Below are positions 31,917 to 40,127 of a stretch of DNA of 64,000 nucleotides, piece after piece. The DNA lies in NCBI RefSeq assembly GCF_032464895.1, contig NZ_JAWDIC010000004.1:531843-595842 (forward strand). The letters run 5' to 3'. The notes beneath the pieces are model-generated. The model searched no databases, was not told the origin of the DNA, and worked only from the letters and a program-made list of their open reading frames with translations. The stretch is from Phycicoccus sp. M110.8. Lineage in GTDB: Bacteria > Actinomycetota > Actinomycetes > Actinomycetales > Dermatophilaceae. Position 1 is the first letter of the stretch. Each line of letters opens with the position of its first letter. The position numbers were made by a program, and so were the translations under genes.

Positions 31917-32855
31917 ATGCGCCACAGACGAATGGGCAGCTCCGGGCTGTCGGTCTCCCGCCTCGCCCTCGGGACGATGACGTGGGGGCGGACCACCGAC
32001 GAGGAGGGCGCGCGCGAGCAGCTGCGCACCTTCCTCGACGCCGGCGGCGACCTCGTCGACACCGCGCACGGGTATGCCGACGGGGCGTCGGAGGAGATCA
32101 TCGGCCGGCTGCTCGAGGACGAGGTGTCCCGCGAGGACCTGCTCATCTGCACCAAGTCGGGCATCTCGCGCCGCTCCGGGCACCGCGTCGTGGACACCTC
32201 GCGGCACAGCCTGCTGAGCCAGCTGGACACCTCGCTGGAGCGGCTCGGCACCGACCACGTCGACTTCTGGCTCGTGCACACCTGGTCGGACGAGGTGCCG
32301 CTGAGCGAGACGCTGTCGGCGCTGGAGTGGGCCGTGGGCACGGGCCGCGCCCGCTACGTCGGGGTCTCCAACTACAGCGGCTGGCAGACCACGCGGGCCC
32401 TGTCGCTGCTCGAGCAGGCCCGGGTGCCGCTGGTCGCCAACGAGGTCGAGTACTCGCTCGTCAACCGGTCGGCCGAGCCGGACCTGCTGGCCGCCGCGCA
32501 GGCGCTCGGCTTCGGCCTCCTGCCGTGGTCACCGCTGGGTCGTGGCGTCCTGACCGGCAAGTACCGCAACGGCATACCGGCCGACTCCCGGGCGGCGTCG
32601 CGGGACTTCCCGCGGTTCACGGCGCGCTACCTCGACGACCACAGCGTCCAGGTCGTCGAGGCGCTGGCGATCGCCGCGAAGGGCCTGGACGTCTCCCCCG
32701 CCGAGGTCGCGCTGGCCTGGGTGCGCGACCGCCCGGGCGTCGTCGCGCCGGTCGTCGGCGCGCGGACGACGGCCCAGCTGCGGACGTCGCTGGCGTCCGA
32801 GGACCTCGTGCTGCCCGAGGAGCTCGTGGCGGCGCTGGACGAGGTGTCCGCCTGA
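31917..32855 (+). CDS. Aldo/keto reductase
   Basis: 312 residues. Catalytic residues are visible: Asp in DLVDTAHGYADGASEEIIG (with Tyr), Lys in LICTKSG and His in WLVHTW. NADPH-binding segments GVSNYSGWQ, GLLPWSPLGRGVLTGKY and VVGARTTAQL are at the usual places. It resembles the YajO/AKR11-like bacterial group that reduces aldehydes and ketones. The substrate is unknown. It stands alone and is convergent with the acidic small protein. Confidence 0.88.
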   Translation: MRHRRMGSSGLSVSRLALGTMTWGRTTDEEGAREQLRTFLDAGGDLVDTAHGYADGASEEIIGRLLEDEVSREDLLICTKSGISRRSGHRVVDTSRHSLLSQLDTSLERLGTDHVDFWLVHTWSDEVPLSETLSALEWAVGTGRARYVGVSNYSGWQTTRALSLLEQARVPLVANEVEYSLVNRSAEPDLLAAAQALGFGLLPWSPLGRGVLTGKYRNGIPADSRAASRDFPRFTARYLDDHSVQVVEALAIAAKGLDVSPAEVALAWVRDRPGVVAPVVGARTTAQLRTSLASEDLVLPEELVAALDEVSA

Positions 32856-32865
32856 CAAAGGCGCC

Positions 32866-33213
32866 TCAGGGGCGGCTGTCGTCCTTGTGCTCGTCCTCGT
32901 CGTCCTCGTCGTCCTCGTCGACGTCCTCGTAGTCCTCGTCGTCGAAGCCGGAGTAGACGCCGTCGCCGTCCTCGTCCGAGTGGTCGTCGAGCTCCTCGTC
33001 GTCGTCCTCGTCACCGTCGTAGATGTCGAGCGGCGTCATCTCGCCGTAGGCCTGGAGCAGGGCGTCGTCGTAGGCCGCGAACGCGTCGGCGAGGTCGTCG
33101 TAGGCCGCGATGACCGTCGGGTCCTCCTCGCCCCGCTTGGCCGCGGAGGCCTCGAGGTGCCGCTCGAACGCGGTGACGAGGGCGTTCAGCGCGCCACGCG
33201 GGTCAGCGGTCAT
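32866..33213 (-). CDS. Small protein with a strongly acidic tail
   Basis: 115 residues. The first 60 residues are predicted helical (ALNALVTAFERHLEA, AAYDDLADAFAAYDDALLQAYGE). The rest is a tail of Asp/Glu runs with few other residues, ending KDDSRP. I do not recognise a function. Similar small acidic proteins occur in related actinobacteria. The tail is encoded by GTC/CTC-type repeats on the plus strand and may be prone to length change. The ATG is clear and the gene is divergent from the DUF5703 gene. Confidence 0.65.
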   Translation of the reverse strand: MTADPRGALNALVTAFERHLEASAAKRGEEDPTVIAAYDDLADAFAAYDDALLQAYGEMTPLDIYDGDEDDDEELDDHSDEDGDGVYSGFDDEDYEDVDEDDEDDEDEHKDDSRP

Positions 33214-33252
33214 GTGTCGACCGTATCGGGTTCTGGGTCAGAATGGAGGGCG

Positions 33253-33438
33253 ATGGTCGAGTACGAGTACCGCGTGCTGAGCTTCACGCGCAAGGATTCC
33301 CGGTCCGAGATCCGTCGCACCCTCGCGGAGCACGCGGAGTACGGCCACTGGGAGCTGCACCGCACCCGGATCTACTTGGGGGGCACGCAGCGGACCTGGT
33401 TGCGGCGCAAGATCATCCGCGTCCCGCGGCCCCTCTGA
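33253..33438 (+). CDS. DUF5703 family protein
   Basis: 61 residues. The start MVEYEYRVLSFTRKDSRSEIRRTL and the basic end TQRTWLRRKIIRVPRPL fit this small conserved actinobacterial family. The function is unknown. The likely fold is a compact alpha/beta unit, probably a cytoplasmic nucleic-acid or protein adaptor, but that is a guess from charge only. It is very short and convergent with the wall-protein gene. Confidence 0.7.
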   Translation: MVEYEYRVLSFTRKDSRSEIRRTLAEHAEYGHWELHRTRIYLGGTQRTWLRRKIIRVPRPL

Positions 33439-33444
33439 CAGGAC

Positions 33445-34392
33445 TCAGTGCCGGCCGCGCGCCGGGACGAGCCTGCTGGCTCGCACGAACAGCGCGCCCA
33501 GCGTGAGCAGCCCCAGACCGGTGGCCAGAGTGGGCAGCACGTCGCTGCCCGTGAAGGCGAGCCGACCCAGGGCCGACAGCGCCGACACCTGGTCCGCCTG
33601 GGACAGCGAGGAGCCGTGGGTGCCGCCGGTGTGAACGCCCGCGGCGTGCGAGGCCGACCCCGCCGGGCACGGCACCACGAGCTGCTGCAGCGGCAGCCCG
33701 GCCGCCGTGAGCTCGCGGATGACGTCGTGGTCAAGCACGACGAGGGTGGTCTGCACGGGGACCACCTGACGGGTCACGCGCACGCAGGCACCGAGCAGAC
33801 CCTGCACGGCCGCGTCGACGGCGGCGACGTGGTCTCCGGCCGGCACCGCTCCGGCGGGGCACGGCGCGAAGGCCTGCGGGAAGCGCTGCACGAGGGGCGA
33901 GGACAGGTCGGCGCCGAGGGCCTTGGCCGAGACCTCGAAGGCGGGCGCTGCGCCGCTCGAGGCGAAGACGCACAGTGACGCGGCCGGGGTGTCGGCTGCA
34001 GCGGACGCTCCCGGCTGCGTGGAGCCTGCTGCCGCCGAACCCGAGCGGGTGGAGGCGGAGCCGGACCGTGAGGAGGCGCCGCCGCCCGAGGACGTGCTGG
34101 TCGCAGCGGGTCGCGTGCCCGAGCCCGTGCTCGTCGCGGCCGGGGTGCTGCTCCCCGACCCGGTGCTGCTCGTCCCGGTGGGGAGCGGGAGCGCCGGGAG
34201 GGACGGGGCGGACGGCAGCGGGACTGGGAGGGTCGGCAGCGCGGCGAGGCCGCCGGTCAGCTGCTGCGTCACGGGCGCCAGGGGGTCCGTCCCGGTCGCC
34301 GCCTGGCTCGGAGCCGCCACTGCGGCGAGCCCGCCGCCGGCGACCAGGAGCGCGCCACAGGTGCGCAGGAGGGTGGTGCGGTGGAGTCGCAT
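33445..34392 (-). CDS. Secreted LAFTG (sortase-E type) wall-anchored protein
   Basis: 315 residues. A signal peptide (RLHRTTLLRTCGALLVAGG, cleavage after SQA) is followed by a Pro/Ser/Thr/Gly-rich low-complexity stretch (about 35-135), a domain of about 110 residues with four cysteines (SLCVF, FAPCPAG, LGACVRV, VPCPAG), and a C-terminal sorting signal LAFTGSD with a hydrophobic helix and the basic tail RASRLVPARGRH. LAxTG is the motif of class E sortases in high-GC actinobacteria. It may be a surface or pilus-like protein. No sortase lies in the window. The ATG at 34392 gives the signal peptide directly. Confidence 0.75.
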   Translation of the reverse strand: MRLHRTTLLRTCGALLVAGGGLAAVAAPSQAATGTDPLAPVTQQLTGGLAALPTLPVPLPSAPSLPALPLPTGTSSTGSGSSTPAATSTGSGTRPAATSTSSGGGASSRSGSASTRSGSAAAGSTQPGASAAADTPAASLCVFASSGAAPAFEVSAKALGADLSSPLVQRFPQAFAPCPAGAVPAGDHVAAVDAAVQGLLGACVRVTRQVVPVQTTLVVLDHDVIRELTAAGLPLQQLVVPCPAGSASHAAGVHTGGTHGSSLSQADQVSALSALGRLAFTGSDVLPTLATGLGLLTLGALFVRASRLVPARGRH

Positions 34393-34510
34393 CGTCGGGG
34401 CTCGCTTTCGGCGCAGGTGGTGACGCCGTGACAACGAGGTCGGCCCGCGTTTGGCTACGCGCCGGTAACCGCGACTTTCGCCGGGTGCCGCGCACCCGGC
34501 ACACGCCTGC

Positions 34511-35845
34511 TCAGCAGGCGGCGACGAACCGCTGGAGCACGCGGGTCCCGAACTCGAGTGCCGACACCGGCACCCGCTCGTCGATGCCGTGGAACATCGG
34601 CGCGAAGTCGAGGTCCGCGGGCAGCTGCAGCGGGGCGAACCCGTAGCCGGTGATGCCCAGCGTGCTCAGCGCCTTGTTGTCCGTGCCACCGGACAGGCAG
34701 TACGGCAGGACCTCGGCACCCGGGTCCTCGGCGAGCAGCGCGGCCTTCATGGCGTCGACCAGGGGTCCCTCGAACGGGGAGTCGAGGGCGATGTCACGGT
34801 GGACGACCTGGACCTCGACGTGCTCGCCGGCCAGCTGGCGGACGGTCTCGAGCAGGTCGTCGTCGTGACCGGGGAGGAACCGGCAGTCGAGCGAGGCGCT
34901 GGCGCTCTGCGGGATGACGTTGTGCTTGTACCCGGCCTCGGTCATCGTGAAGTTCGCGGTGTCCTGCAACGTCCCGCGCACGAACCCCTGCGCGCCGCCG
35001 AGGTGCTCGAGCAGCTCGTCGAGGTCCTCGTCCGACCACGCCGTGCCGGTGATGCCGCTGAGCCGGTCGAGCAGCTCGCGCACCGAGGCGACGTACTCGC
35101 GGGGCCACTTGTGGGCGGCGATGCGGGCGATGGCCTCGGCGAGCCGCACGACGGCGTTCTCGGGGTTGGGGACCGAGCCGTGGCCGGCCCGGCCGGTGGC
35201 CACCAGCCGCAGCCAGAGGATCCCCTTCTCGGCGGTCTGCACGAGGTAGGCGCGGGTGTCGCCACCGTCCTTGGCGGGGACCGTGACGCTGTAGCCGCCG
35301 ACCTCGCTGACGGCCTCGGTCACGCCCTCGAACAGCTCGGGACGGGTGTCGACGACATGGTGGCTTCCCTTGACCCCGCCGGCCTCCTCGTCTGCGAAGA
35401 AGGCGACGACCAGGTCGCGCGGCGGCTTGGCGCCGCGGCGGGCGAGGTCGCGGACGACGGCGAGGATCATCGCGTCCATGTCCTTCATGTCGACGGCGCC
35501 CCGACCCCAGACGCAGCCGTCGCGCAGCTCGCCGGAGAACGGGTCGACCTGCCAGTCGGCTGCGTTGGCCGGGACGACGTCGAGGTGGCCGTGGATGCAC
35601 AGGCCGGGGCGGTCGCGGTCCTCGCCCTCGAGCCGGACGACGACGCTGGTGCGACCCGGGTCGGACTCGACGACCTCGGGCTCGAGGCCGACCTCGCGGA
35701 GCAGGCCGACGACGTAGTCGGCCGCCTCCCTCTCCCCCGGCCCGCTGCCGTCCCCGAAGTTGGTCGAGTCGATCCGGATCAGCTCCTGGCAGATGCGGAC
35801 GACCTCGTCCTCCGGGCGGATGTCCTGCGGGGTCGAGTCGCTCAT
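34511..35845 (-). CDS. M20/M25/M40 family metallopeptidase
   Basis: 444 residues. Metal ligands are in CIHGHLDVVPA (His, Asp), GRGAVDMKDMDA (bridging Asp) and FFADEEAGGVKG (catalytic Glu and ligand Glu), with a later His in PMFHGIDERV. A dimerisation domain sits in the middle. This subgroup cleaves dipeptides or N-acyl amino acids in the cytoplasm; the M. tuberculosis homologue lies in the same core region. It ends about 120 bp from the wall-protein gene start and is followed upstream by the divergent tRNA gene. Confidence 0.88.
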   Translation of the reverse strand: MSDSTPQDIRPEDEVVRICQELIRIDSTNFGDGSGPGEREAADYVVGLLREVGLEPEVVESDPGRTSVVVRLEGEDRDRPGLCIHGHLDVVPANAADWQVDPFSGELRDGCVWGRGAVDMKDMDAMILAVVRDLARRGAKPPRDLVVAFFADEEAGGVKGSHHVVDTRPELFEGVTEAVSEVGGYSVTVPAKDGGDTRAYLVQTAEKGILWLRLVATGRAGHGSVPNPENAVVRLAEAIARIAAHKWPREYVASVRELLDRLSGITGTAWSDEDLDELLEHLGGAQGFVRGTLQDTANFTMTEAGYKHNVIPQSASASLDCRFLPGHDDDLLETVRQLAGEHVEVQVVHRDIALDSPFEGPLVDAMKAALLAEDPGAEVLPYCLSGGTDNKALSTLGITGYGFAPLQLPADLDFAPMFHGIDERVPVSALEFGTRVLQRFVAAC

Positions 35846-35865
35846 GTCCCCACCCTAGGGGCGGA

Positions 35866-35896
35866 TTGGGTGACGGGTGGGGCTGGGTGCTATCGT
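35866..35896 (+). promoter_or_regulatory. Probable tRNA-Leu promoter
   Basis: TTGGGT (35866-35871) and TATCGT (35891-35896) are 19 bp apart, and the -10 ends about 45 bp before the mature tRNA. The spacing is slightly long. Confidence 0.45.
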
Positions 35897-35941
35897 TCCG
35901 GACCGCAGCAGGCGCTCCCCCAGAGGGCCTGTTCACACCCT

Positions 35942-36029
35942 GTCCGGGTGGCGGAATGGCAGACGCGCTAGCTTGAGGTGCTAGTGCCCTTTATCGGGCG
36001 TGGGGGTTCAAGTCCCCCTCCGGACACCA
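35942..36029 (+). tRNA. tRNA-Leu (GAG anticodon), class II, CCA encoded
   Basis: The acceptor GTCCGGG (35942-35948) pairs with TCCGGAC (36019-36025, one G-U). The anticodon stem CTAGC/GCTAG holds the loop TTGAGGT, giving anticodon GAG (35975-35977). A long variable arm, as in all leucine tRNAs, forms from CCC...GGG. The T-stem is GGGGG/CCCCC with TTCAAGT. A discriminator A and CCA are encoded. It reads CUC/CUU codons. Confidence 0.93.
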
Positions 36030-36031
36030 AC

Positions 36032-36071
36032 GAAGAAGGGCCCCGACACGCATTCGTCGGGGTCCTTCTTC
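36032..36071 (+). terminator. tRNA terminator with 16-bp stem
   Basis: 36032-36047 pairs with 36056-36071 over 16 positions with one G-T wobble, around an 8-base loop. It starts 3 bases after the tRNA CCA. Confidence 0.85.
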
Positions 36072-36128
36072 GCGTATGCGCCGCCGCGCACTTGCGAGGA
36101 GCCCGCGAGGGACAAGCGGGCGACGGCT

Positions 36129-36174
36129 CCCCTCCGGACACCAACGAGGAAGGACCCCGACACGCTTTTCGTCG
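36129..36174 (+). repeat. Second copy of the tRNA-Leu 3' end and its terminator
   Basis: CCTCCGGACACCAACGA, followed by a GAAGG-CCCCGACACGC terminator arm, recurs here about 115 bp after the same sequence at 36016-36061. The rest of the tRNA is absent from the second copy. Between the copies lies an unrelated stem (GGAGCC...GGCTCC). It is either an attachment-site scar from an integrated element or the remnant of a duplicated tRNA. Confidence 0.7.
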
Positions 36175-36219
36175 GGTCGTTTTCGTATGCCGGCGGGGCT
36201 GGCGTGTGGGCACACCGCC

Positions 36220-37704
36220 CTAGGGATGGCGAATACGGTAGACGGTCTGTCCCCCGGCATGCGCCAGGACACCGTCCCTGGAGATGGCGGCCTGGGTGGA
36301 GGGACTCACCCCGGTGCCGCCCCGACGGAAGATCGTGACCGCGTCGCCAGAGCGTAGGTACTGGGTCAGCTCGGTCTGCCACCGGGCGTTGGTGGCCCGG
36401 GGTCCGCTCGCGCGGTCCGGCCCGTAGGTGCGCCCCGTCACGTCGACCCAGTTGGGGCATCCCGCGGCGAGGCCGCGCGAGAGCGCGTCGAGCTCGATGA
36501 GGGCCATGGGCGCGTCCGACATCACGCACCTCGATCCCGCGACAGACCGGGCCAGCGCCTCGGCGCCCGGCAGCGGCCTGAGCGCGGCCGCGCCGGTCGC
36601 GAGCACTACCAGGGTGACCGCGGAGACGAGCACCGTCGGCATCCAGTCGGCCACCGTGGTGGCGATTCGCAGGTGTGGTCGGGGAGCCGCGGCGGCTGCC
36701 ACCGTCACCGCCATGCTCCCGGCCAGGTAGTCGCAGTAGTAGGGGAACCAGGAGGGCGCCGCGAGGAGGACCACCAGCTGCAGGCCCAGCACCACGACGA
36801 TCCCCCGCGCACCCGTCACCGACCAGGCTCGCAGGACGACGAGGAGAAAGACCGCGGCCGTCAGCACGGTCCCTGCTGCCACCGCGCTGCCCGGCAGGGG
36901 CCCGTCGAGCCGGATGAACGTGCCCAGGTCGGCGAGCCGCGGGAGGGGGTTCCTGCTCGGGTGCCGGCCCAGCTGGGCCACGACCACCGAGGACCACATC
37001 GGGCCCGGGGCAGCGAGGAAGAATGGCGCGGTGACCACCAGCCCGGCACCGACGACGCCCGAGCCCAGGAGAGCGAGCGCTCGCCGCGGACGAGCCGCCC
37101 CACGGGCGCACCAGACCACGACTGCCGCGACCGGCACGACCCACCAGATCTTGACGCAGACCGCCAGCCCCAGCGCAGCACCCGCTGCGGTCCCCAGCCA
37201 TGCGCCAGGCGCCCGCCGTGCTCGCAGAGCCAGGAGCAGCCCGGTCAGGAAGAACAGGTTCCCCACCGGCTCGAGCTTGGTCAGGTATTCCGCCCCCACC
37301 GCCCCGAACCACGTTGCGTAGAAGAGCCCCCCGACCAGAGCCGCGCGGCCGCCGAGCCCGAGGTACCGGCACACCCGCACGACCAGGACCGCGTTGGTAG
37401 CCCCTACCAGCGCCATCGAGAGGTTCGCGACCAGGAAGCTCGTCGGGTCGTCCAGAACCCTCGTGAGCGCAGCCCACGGTGCCAGGGCCAGTAGCTCCCC
37501 GGGTGGGTGGAGGTAGACGAAGTCGCGGTACGGCATCCGCCCGAAGGTCAGGGCGTCGGACCCCGCGAAGTACACGGCGGCGTCATACCCGAAGTTCGCC
37601 CGCAGGGCGCCAGAACTCACCACCACGAGGGCTCGAAAAACCGCGGCGAGGAGGAACACGACGACCTCGACCCGCCCCACGACGGTCAGGATTCTCGCGG
37701 GCAC
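36220..37704 (-). CDS. GT-C-type membrane glycosyltransferase-like protein
   Basis: 494 residues with about ten hydrophobic helices. The first extracytoplasmic loop holds FGYDAAVYFAGSDALTFGRMPYRDFVYLHPPG, with the Asp and Arg-Asp pattern expected of lipid-linked sugar transferases, and a soluble domain of about 110 residues closes the C-terminus. It probably transfers a sugar from a polyprenyl-phosphate donor to a wall or glycoprotein acceptor; the family assignment is by architecture only. The GTG at 37704 places the first helix correctly. Codon use is a little less G/C-biased than in its neighbours, and the gene lies just after the tRNA-Leu repeat, so acquisition is possible. Confidence 0.65.
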   Translation of the reverse strand: MPARILTVVGRVEVVVFLLAAVFRALVVVSSGALRANFGYDAAVYFAGSDALTFGRMPYRDFVYLHPPGELLALAPWAALTRVLDDPTSFLVANLSMALVGATNAVLVVRVCRYLGLGGRAALVGGLFYATWFGAVGAEYLTKLEPVGNLFFLTGLLLALRARRAPGAWLGTAAGAALGLAVCVKIWWVVPVAAVVVWCARGAARPRRALALLGSGVVGAGLVVTAPFFLAAPGPMWSSVVVAQLGRHPSRNPLPRLADLGTFIRLDGPLPGSAVAAGTVLTAAVFLLVVLRAWSVTGARGIVVVLGLQLVVLLAAPSWFPYYCDYLAGSMAVTVAAAAAPRPHLRIATTVADWMPTVLVSAVTLVVLATGAAALRPLPGAEALARSVAGSRCVMSDAPMALIELDALSRGLAAGCPNWVDVTGRTYGPDRASGPRATNARWQTELTQYLRSGDAVTIFRRGGTGVSPSTQAAISRDGVLAHAGGQTVYRIRHP

Positions 37705-37760
37705 ACCGACATCGTGCCCCGTCGCGCGGTGGCTCGCCCGTGCCGACGGGTGGTCGATGC

Positions 37761-38486
37761 TCAGCTCGCCCGCCCGTCCCGAGGGCCGCCCCTGCCTTTC
37801 CCGGTGGCCACGCAGAACTCGGCCCACTCCCGCGCCCACGCCCGGTGGCGCTGGCGGTCCAGGCCCTGACGGACCGCGACGCATGCCAGGCCGAGGACCG
37901 CGAGCGCGCTCAACCACCCGCTCACGCCCACCAGGGTGCCGATCGCGGCCGACCGGGCGGGTGAGAGCGGCAGCGGCGCCGGCCACCCGGCGGCGTCCAG
38001 CCAGACCCGGACATGGGCGCCGGCGCGCAGGCCGTGGTCGGTCGGCACGAGGCCCTCACGGGTCGACCCCCCGGGCAGGTGCCAGCGGGCCGGGGTGCGC
38101 GTGGACGCCGCCACCAGCTCCCCGGATGCGTCGACGGCGACCGGAGGGGCGTCCTGCAGCAGGACGGCCGTGACCGAGTGGCCCGCTGCGCGCTGCCGAG
38201 CGGCGTCGGCGGCGAGGTTGCGCCCGACCGCGAGCCCGAGCCCGGCCAGGAGCGGGACCAGCAGCACCGCGAGCAGGAGCGACCCGAGGAGGGTGCCGGC
38301 CTCGACCCGGTCGCTGCGGCGCACGAGGCTCGCGGAGGGCGCCCACAGCGTCCGCCACTGGGCGGCCACCTGGCGCCCCAGGCGCCGGGTGCCGTCCCCC
38401 TGGCGGGGAGTGCGCTGCCGGTGGGATGCCGTCGGCGGCTCTGGTGAGGAAGCAGGGCGTCCGCCCGGCCCGTCGTCGGAGAGCAC
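37761..38486 (-). CDS. Rv1733c-like two-helix membrane protein
   Basis: 241 residues. Two transmembrane helices (about 68-90 and 190-212) flank an extracytoplasmic domain containing VGRNLAADAARQRAAGHSVTAVLLQDAP and the HVRVWLDAAG segment typical of the Rv1733c family. In M. tuberculosis Rv1733c is a DosR-regulon (hypoxia/dormancy) membrane antigen of unknown function. The GTG at 38486 follows a GAGGGAGG ribosome-binding site. It lies 14 bp after the hibernation-factor gene on the same strand and is probably co-transcribed with it. Confidence 0.72.
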   Translation of the reverse strand: MLSDDGPGGRPASSPEPPTASHRQRTPRQGDGTRRLGRQVAAQWRTLWAPSASLVRRSDRVEAGTLLGSLLLAVLLVPLLAGLGLAVGRNLAADAARQRAAGHSVTAVLLQDAPPVAVDASGELVAASTRTPARWHLPGGSTREGLVPTDHGLRAGAHVRVWLDAAGWPAPLPLSPARSAAIGTLVGVSGWLSALAVLGLACVAVRQGLDRQRHRAWAREWAEFCVATGKGRGGPRDGRAS

Positions 38487-38500
38487 CTGCCCCACCTCCC

Positions 38501-39325
38501 TCAGGACGGGCTGACGGTCTGGACCGCCGGCGTGATGAGGCCGTAGTGGCCGTCGTACCGGTGGTAGAGCACGCACCCGCGCCGCCCGGTGGTCGCGTCA
38601 CGGAAGAAGCAGAACGGCATACCGGTGAGGTTGAGCCGCTCCACCGCCTGTGCGGTGGCCAGGCGCGGTGCCGTGTGGGGGCTCACCGTGACGCCGAGGT
38701 GGGCCGCGACGGCGGCACCGTGCGGTGGCCGTCGGGCGTAGGCGAGGCGCAGGCCGGTCGGACCGCCCCGGTAGACCACGCAGTCGATGCCGGTGCAGGC
38801 CTCCTCGAAGAGGTGGAAGTCGTAGTCGAGCAGCTCCAGCTCGGCCACCGCCTCCTCCACGGTCCGGCGGGCGATGCTGAACGTCTTGTGCCGCACGACC
38901 TCGCGCTCCGCCTCCGGGCGCGGGAACCAGGTGTGCCGGCGGGTCGGCTCGGCGTCGTGCTGCCACTCGTGCGCCGCGTAGGAGGGCTCGTGCCCCCGAC
39001 GCGCCTCCCAGTGCCGGGCCGCGCGCTGGACCAGGCGGCGCAGGCGGGCGTCGAGCAGGTCGACGGCCTCGTGCGCGCCCTCCGCCTCGACCTGGGCCCG
39101 CACCAGGCGGCCGTCGAGGTCGAGGTTGGCCTGGGCCACCACGGGCCGGCTGACGGCCGGGTCGCCGTGCCGGGACAGCCGCACCCAGGCGGAGGTGACG
39201 GGGACGTGGGTGTGCCTGCCGATGCGCGCCACCTTGGTCCGCACCAGCTCGGCGAGGTCGGGTTCGTCGACGCCGCTGATCGTCACGCGCACGTCCTGCG
39301 GGGTCAGGGACTGGGTCGCCTGCAC
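38501..39325 (-). CDS. Ribosome hibernation factor-like protein with two S30AE C-terminal domains
   Basis: 274 residues from a GTG start with GGAGGTG 5 bp upstream. The N-terminal third (VRVTISGVDEPDLAELVRTKVARIGRH to about residue 105) resembles the S30AE/HPF ribosome-binding domain. Two copies of the S30AE C-terminal dimerisation domain follow: one at about 138-195 (RRTVEEAVAELELLDYDFHLFEE, CVVYRGG) and one at about 215-272 (AVERLNLTGMPFCFFRD, CVLYHRYDGHYGLITP). Related proteins are made in dormancy and stall or pair ribosomes. It is divergent from a phosphoribosyltransferase gene, with a DosR-like dyad between. Confidence 0.8.
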   Translation of the reverse strand: MQATQSLTPQDVRVTISGVDEPDLAELVRTKVARIGRHTHVPVTSAWVRLSRHGDPAVSRPVVAQANLDLDGRLVRAQVEAEGAHEAVDLLDARLRRLVQRAARHWEARRGHEPSYAAHEWQHDAEPTRRHTWFPRPEAEREVVRHKTFSIARRTVEEAVAELELLDYDFHLFEEACTGIDCVVYRGGPTGLRLAYARRPPHGAAVAAHLGVTVSPHTAPRLATAQAVERLNLTGMPFCFFRDATTGRRGCVLYHRYDGHYGLITPAVQTVSPS

Positions 39326-39391
39326 GGTGTCACCTCCGGGGTCGTGGATCGACTCAACCCCGTTCGTACGCTTGGCAGGAGCGGACGCGCA

Positions 39392-39405
39392 GGGTCGAAC
39401 GTCCC
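39392..39405. promoter_or_regulatory. DosR-like dyad GGGTCGAACGTCCC
   Basis: A partly symmetric 14-mer with GGG-C and G-CCC arms, placed between the divergent hibernation-factor and phosphoribosyltransferase genes, 36 bp before the latter's ATG. It is the weakest member of the family of dyads in this island. Confidence 0.4.
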
Positions 39406-39440
39406 TGCCACCGACGGGGGCTCGGACGGAGCCTGACGGC

Positions 39441-40127
39441 ATGAGGCCGTTCCAGACGTCCGTCGACCTGTTCCGCGACCGCACCGACGCCGGCAGGCGA
39501 CTCGCCGCGCTGGTCACGGACCTGCGCGGTGCGGACCCGGTGGTCCTCGGCCTTCCGCGCGGGGGTGTCCCCGTGGCGGTGGAGGTCGCACGGGCCCTGC
39601 ACGCCCCGCTCGACGTGGTGGTCGCCCACAAGCTCGGGGCGCCCCTGCAGCCGGAGCTCGCCATGGGCGCCGTCGGGGAGGACGGCGTGCTCGTCGTCGA
39701 CGACCGCACGGTCCGTGCGTGCCGGGTGACGCAGGAGGAGCTGGCGGCCGCCGAGGTGGCCGAGGAGCGCGAGGTGGCGCGCCGCGCGAACCGCTTCCGC
39801 GCAGGACGGGAGCCGGTCCCCCTCGCCGGACGGACCGCCGTCGTCGTGGACGACGGGGTCGCCACCGGCGCCACGGCGCGCGCCGCCTGCCTGGTCGCCC
39901 AGGCACGCGGCGCCGCCCTGGTCGTCCTGGCGGTGCCGGTCTGCGCACCCGAGGCCGCGGTCGCCCTGCGGCAGGTGTGCGACTCCGTGCGCTGCCTGGT
40001 GCGTCCGCGGCACCTGCGCTCGGTCGGCGAGTGGTACGAGAGCTTCCCGCAGGTCGCGGACGACGAGGTGCTGGCGGTGCTGGGCGGACCGGGTCAGGAC
40101 GCGCGGTGCGCCGGCAGGAGCGGGTAG
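39441..40127 (+). CDS. Phosphoribosyltransferase-like protein (dormancy-cluster type)
   Basis: 228 residues. LGLPRGGVPVAVEVARAL and HKLGAPLQPELAMGAVGEDG lead to the PRPP-binding loop TAVVVDDGVATGATARAAC (about 128-146). The family resembles the Rv0571c phosphoribosyltransferase domain of the M. tuberculosis DosR regulon. The acceptor base is unknown. Its 3' end overlaps the convergent alanine/proline-rich gene by 34 bp. Confidence 0.82.
   Translation: MRPFQTSVDLFRDRTDAGRRLAALVTDLRGADPVVLGLPRGGVPVAVEVARALHAPLDVVVAHKLGAPLQPELAMGAVGEDGVLVVDDRTVRACRVTQEELAAAEVAEEREVARRANRFRAGREPVPLAGRTAVVVDDGVATGATARAACLVAQARGAALVVLAVPVCAPEAAVALRQVCDSVRCLVRPRHLRSVGEWYESFPQVADDEVLAVLGGPGQDARCAGRSG

Noticed and set aside
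32870..33010. GTCCTC/GTCGTC short tandem repeats as possible CRISPR or minisatellite
   Set aside because: They are Asp/Glu codons of the acidic tail of the small protein on the minus strand; no spacers or regular repeat length.
36032..36180. CRISPR-like pair of repeats after tRNA-Leu
   Set aside because: Only two copies, both include tRNA sequence and a terminator, and no cas genes are near.
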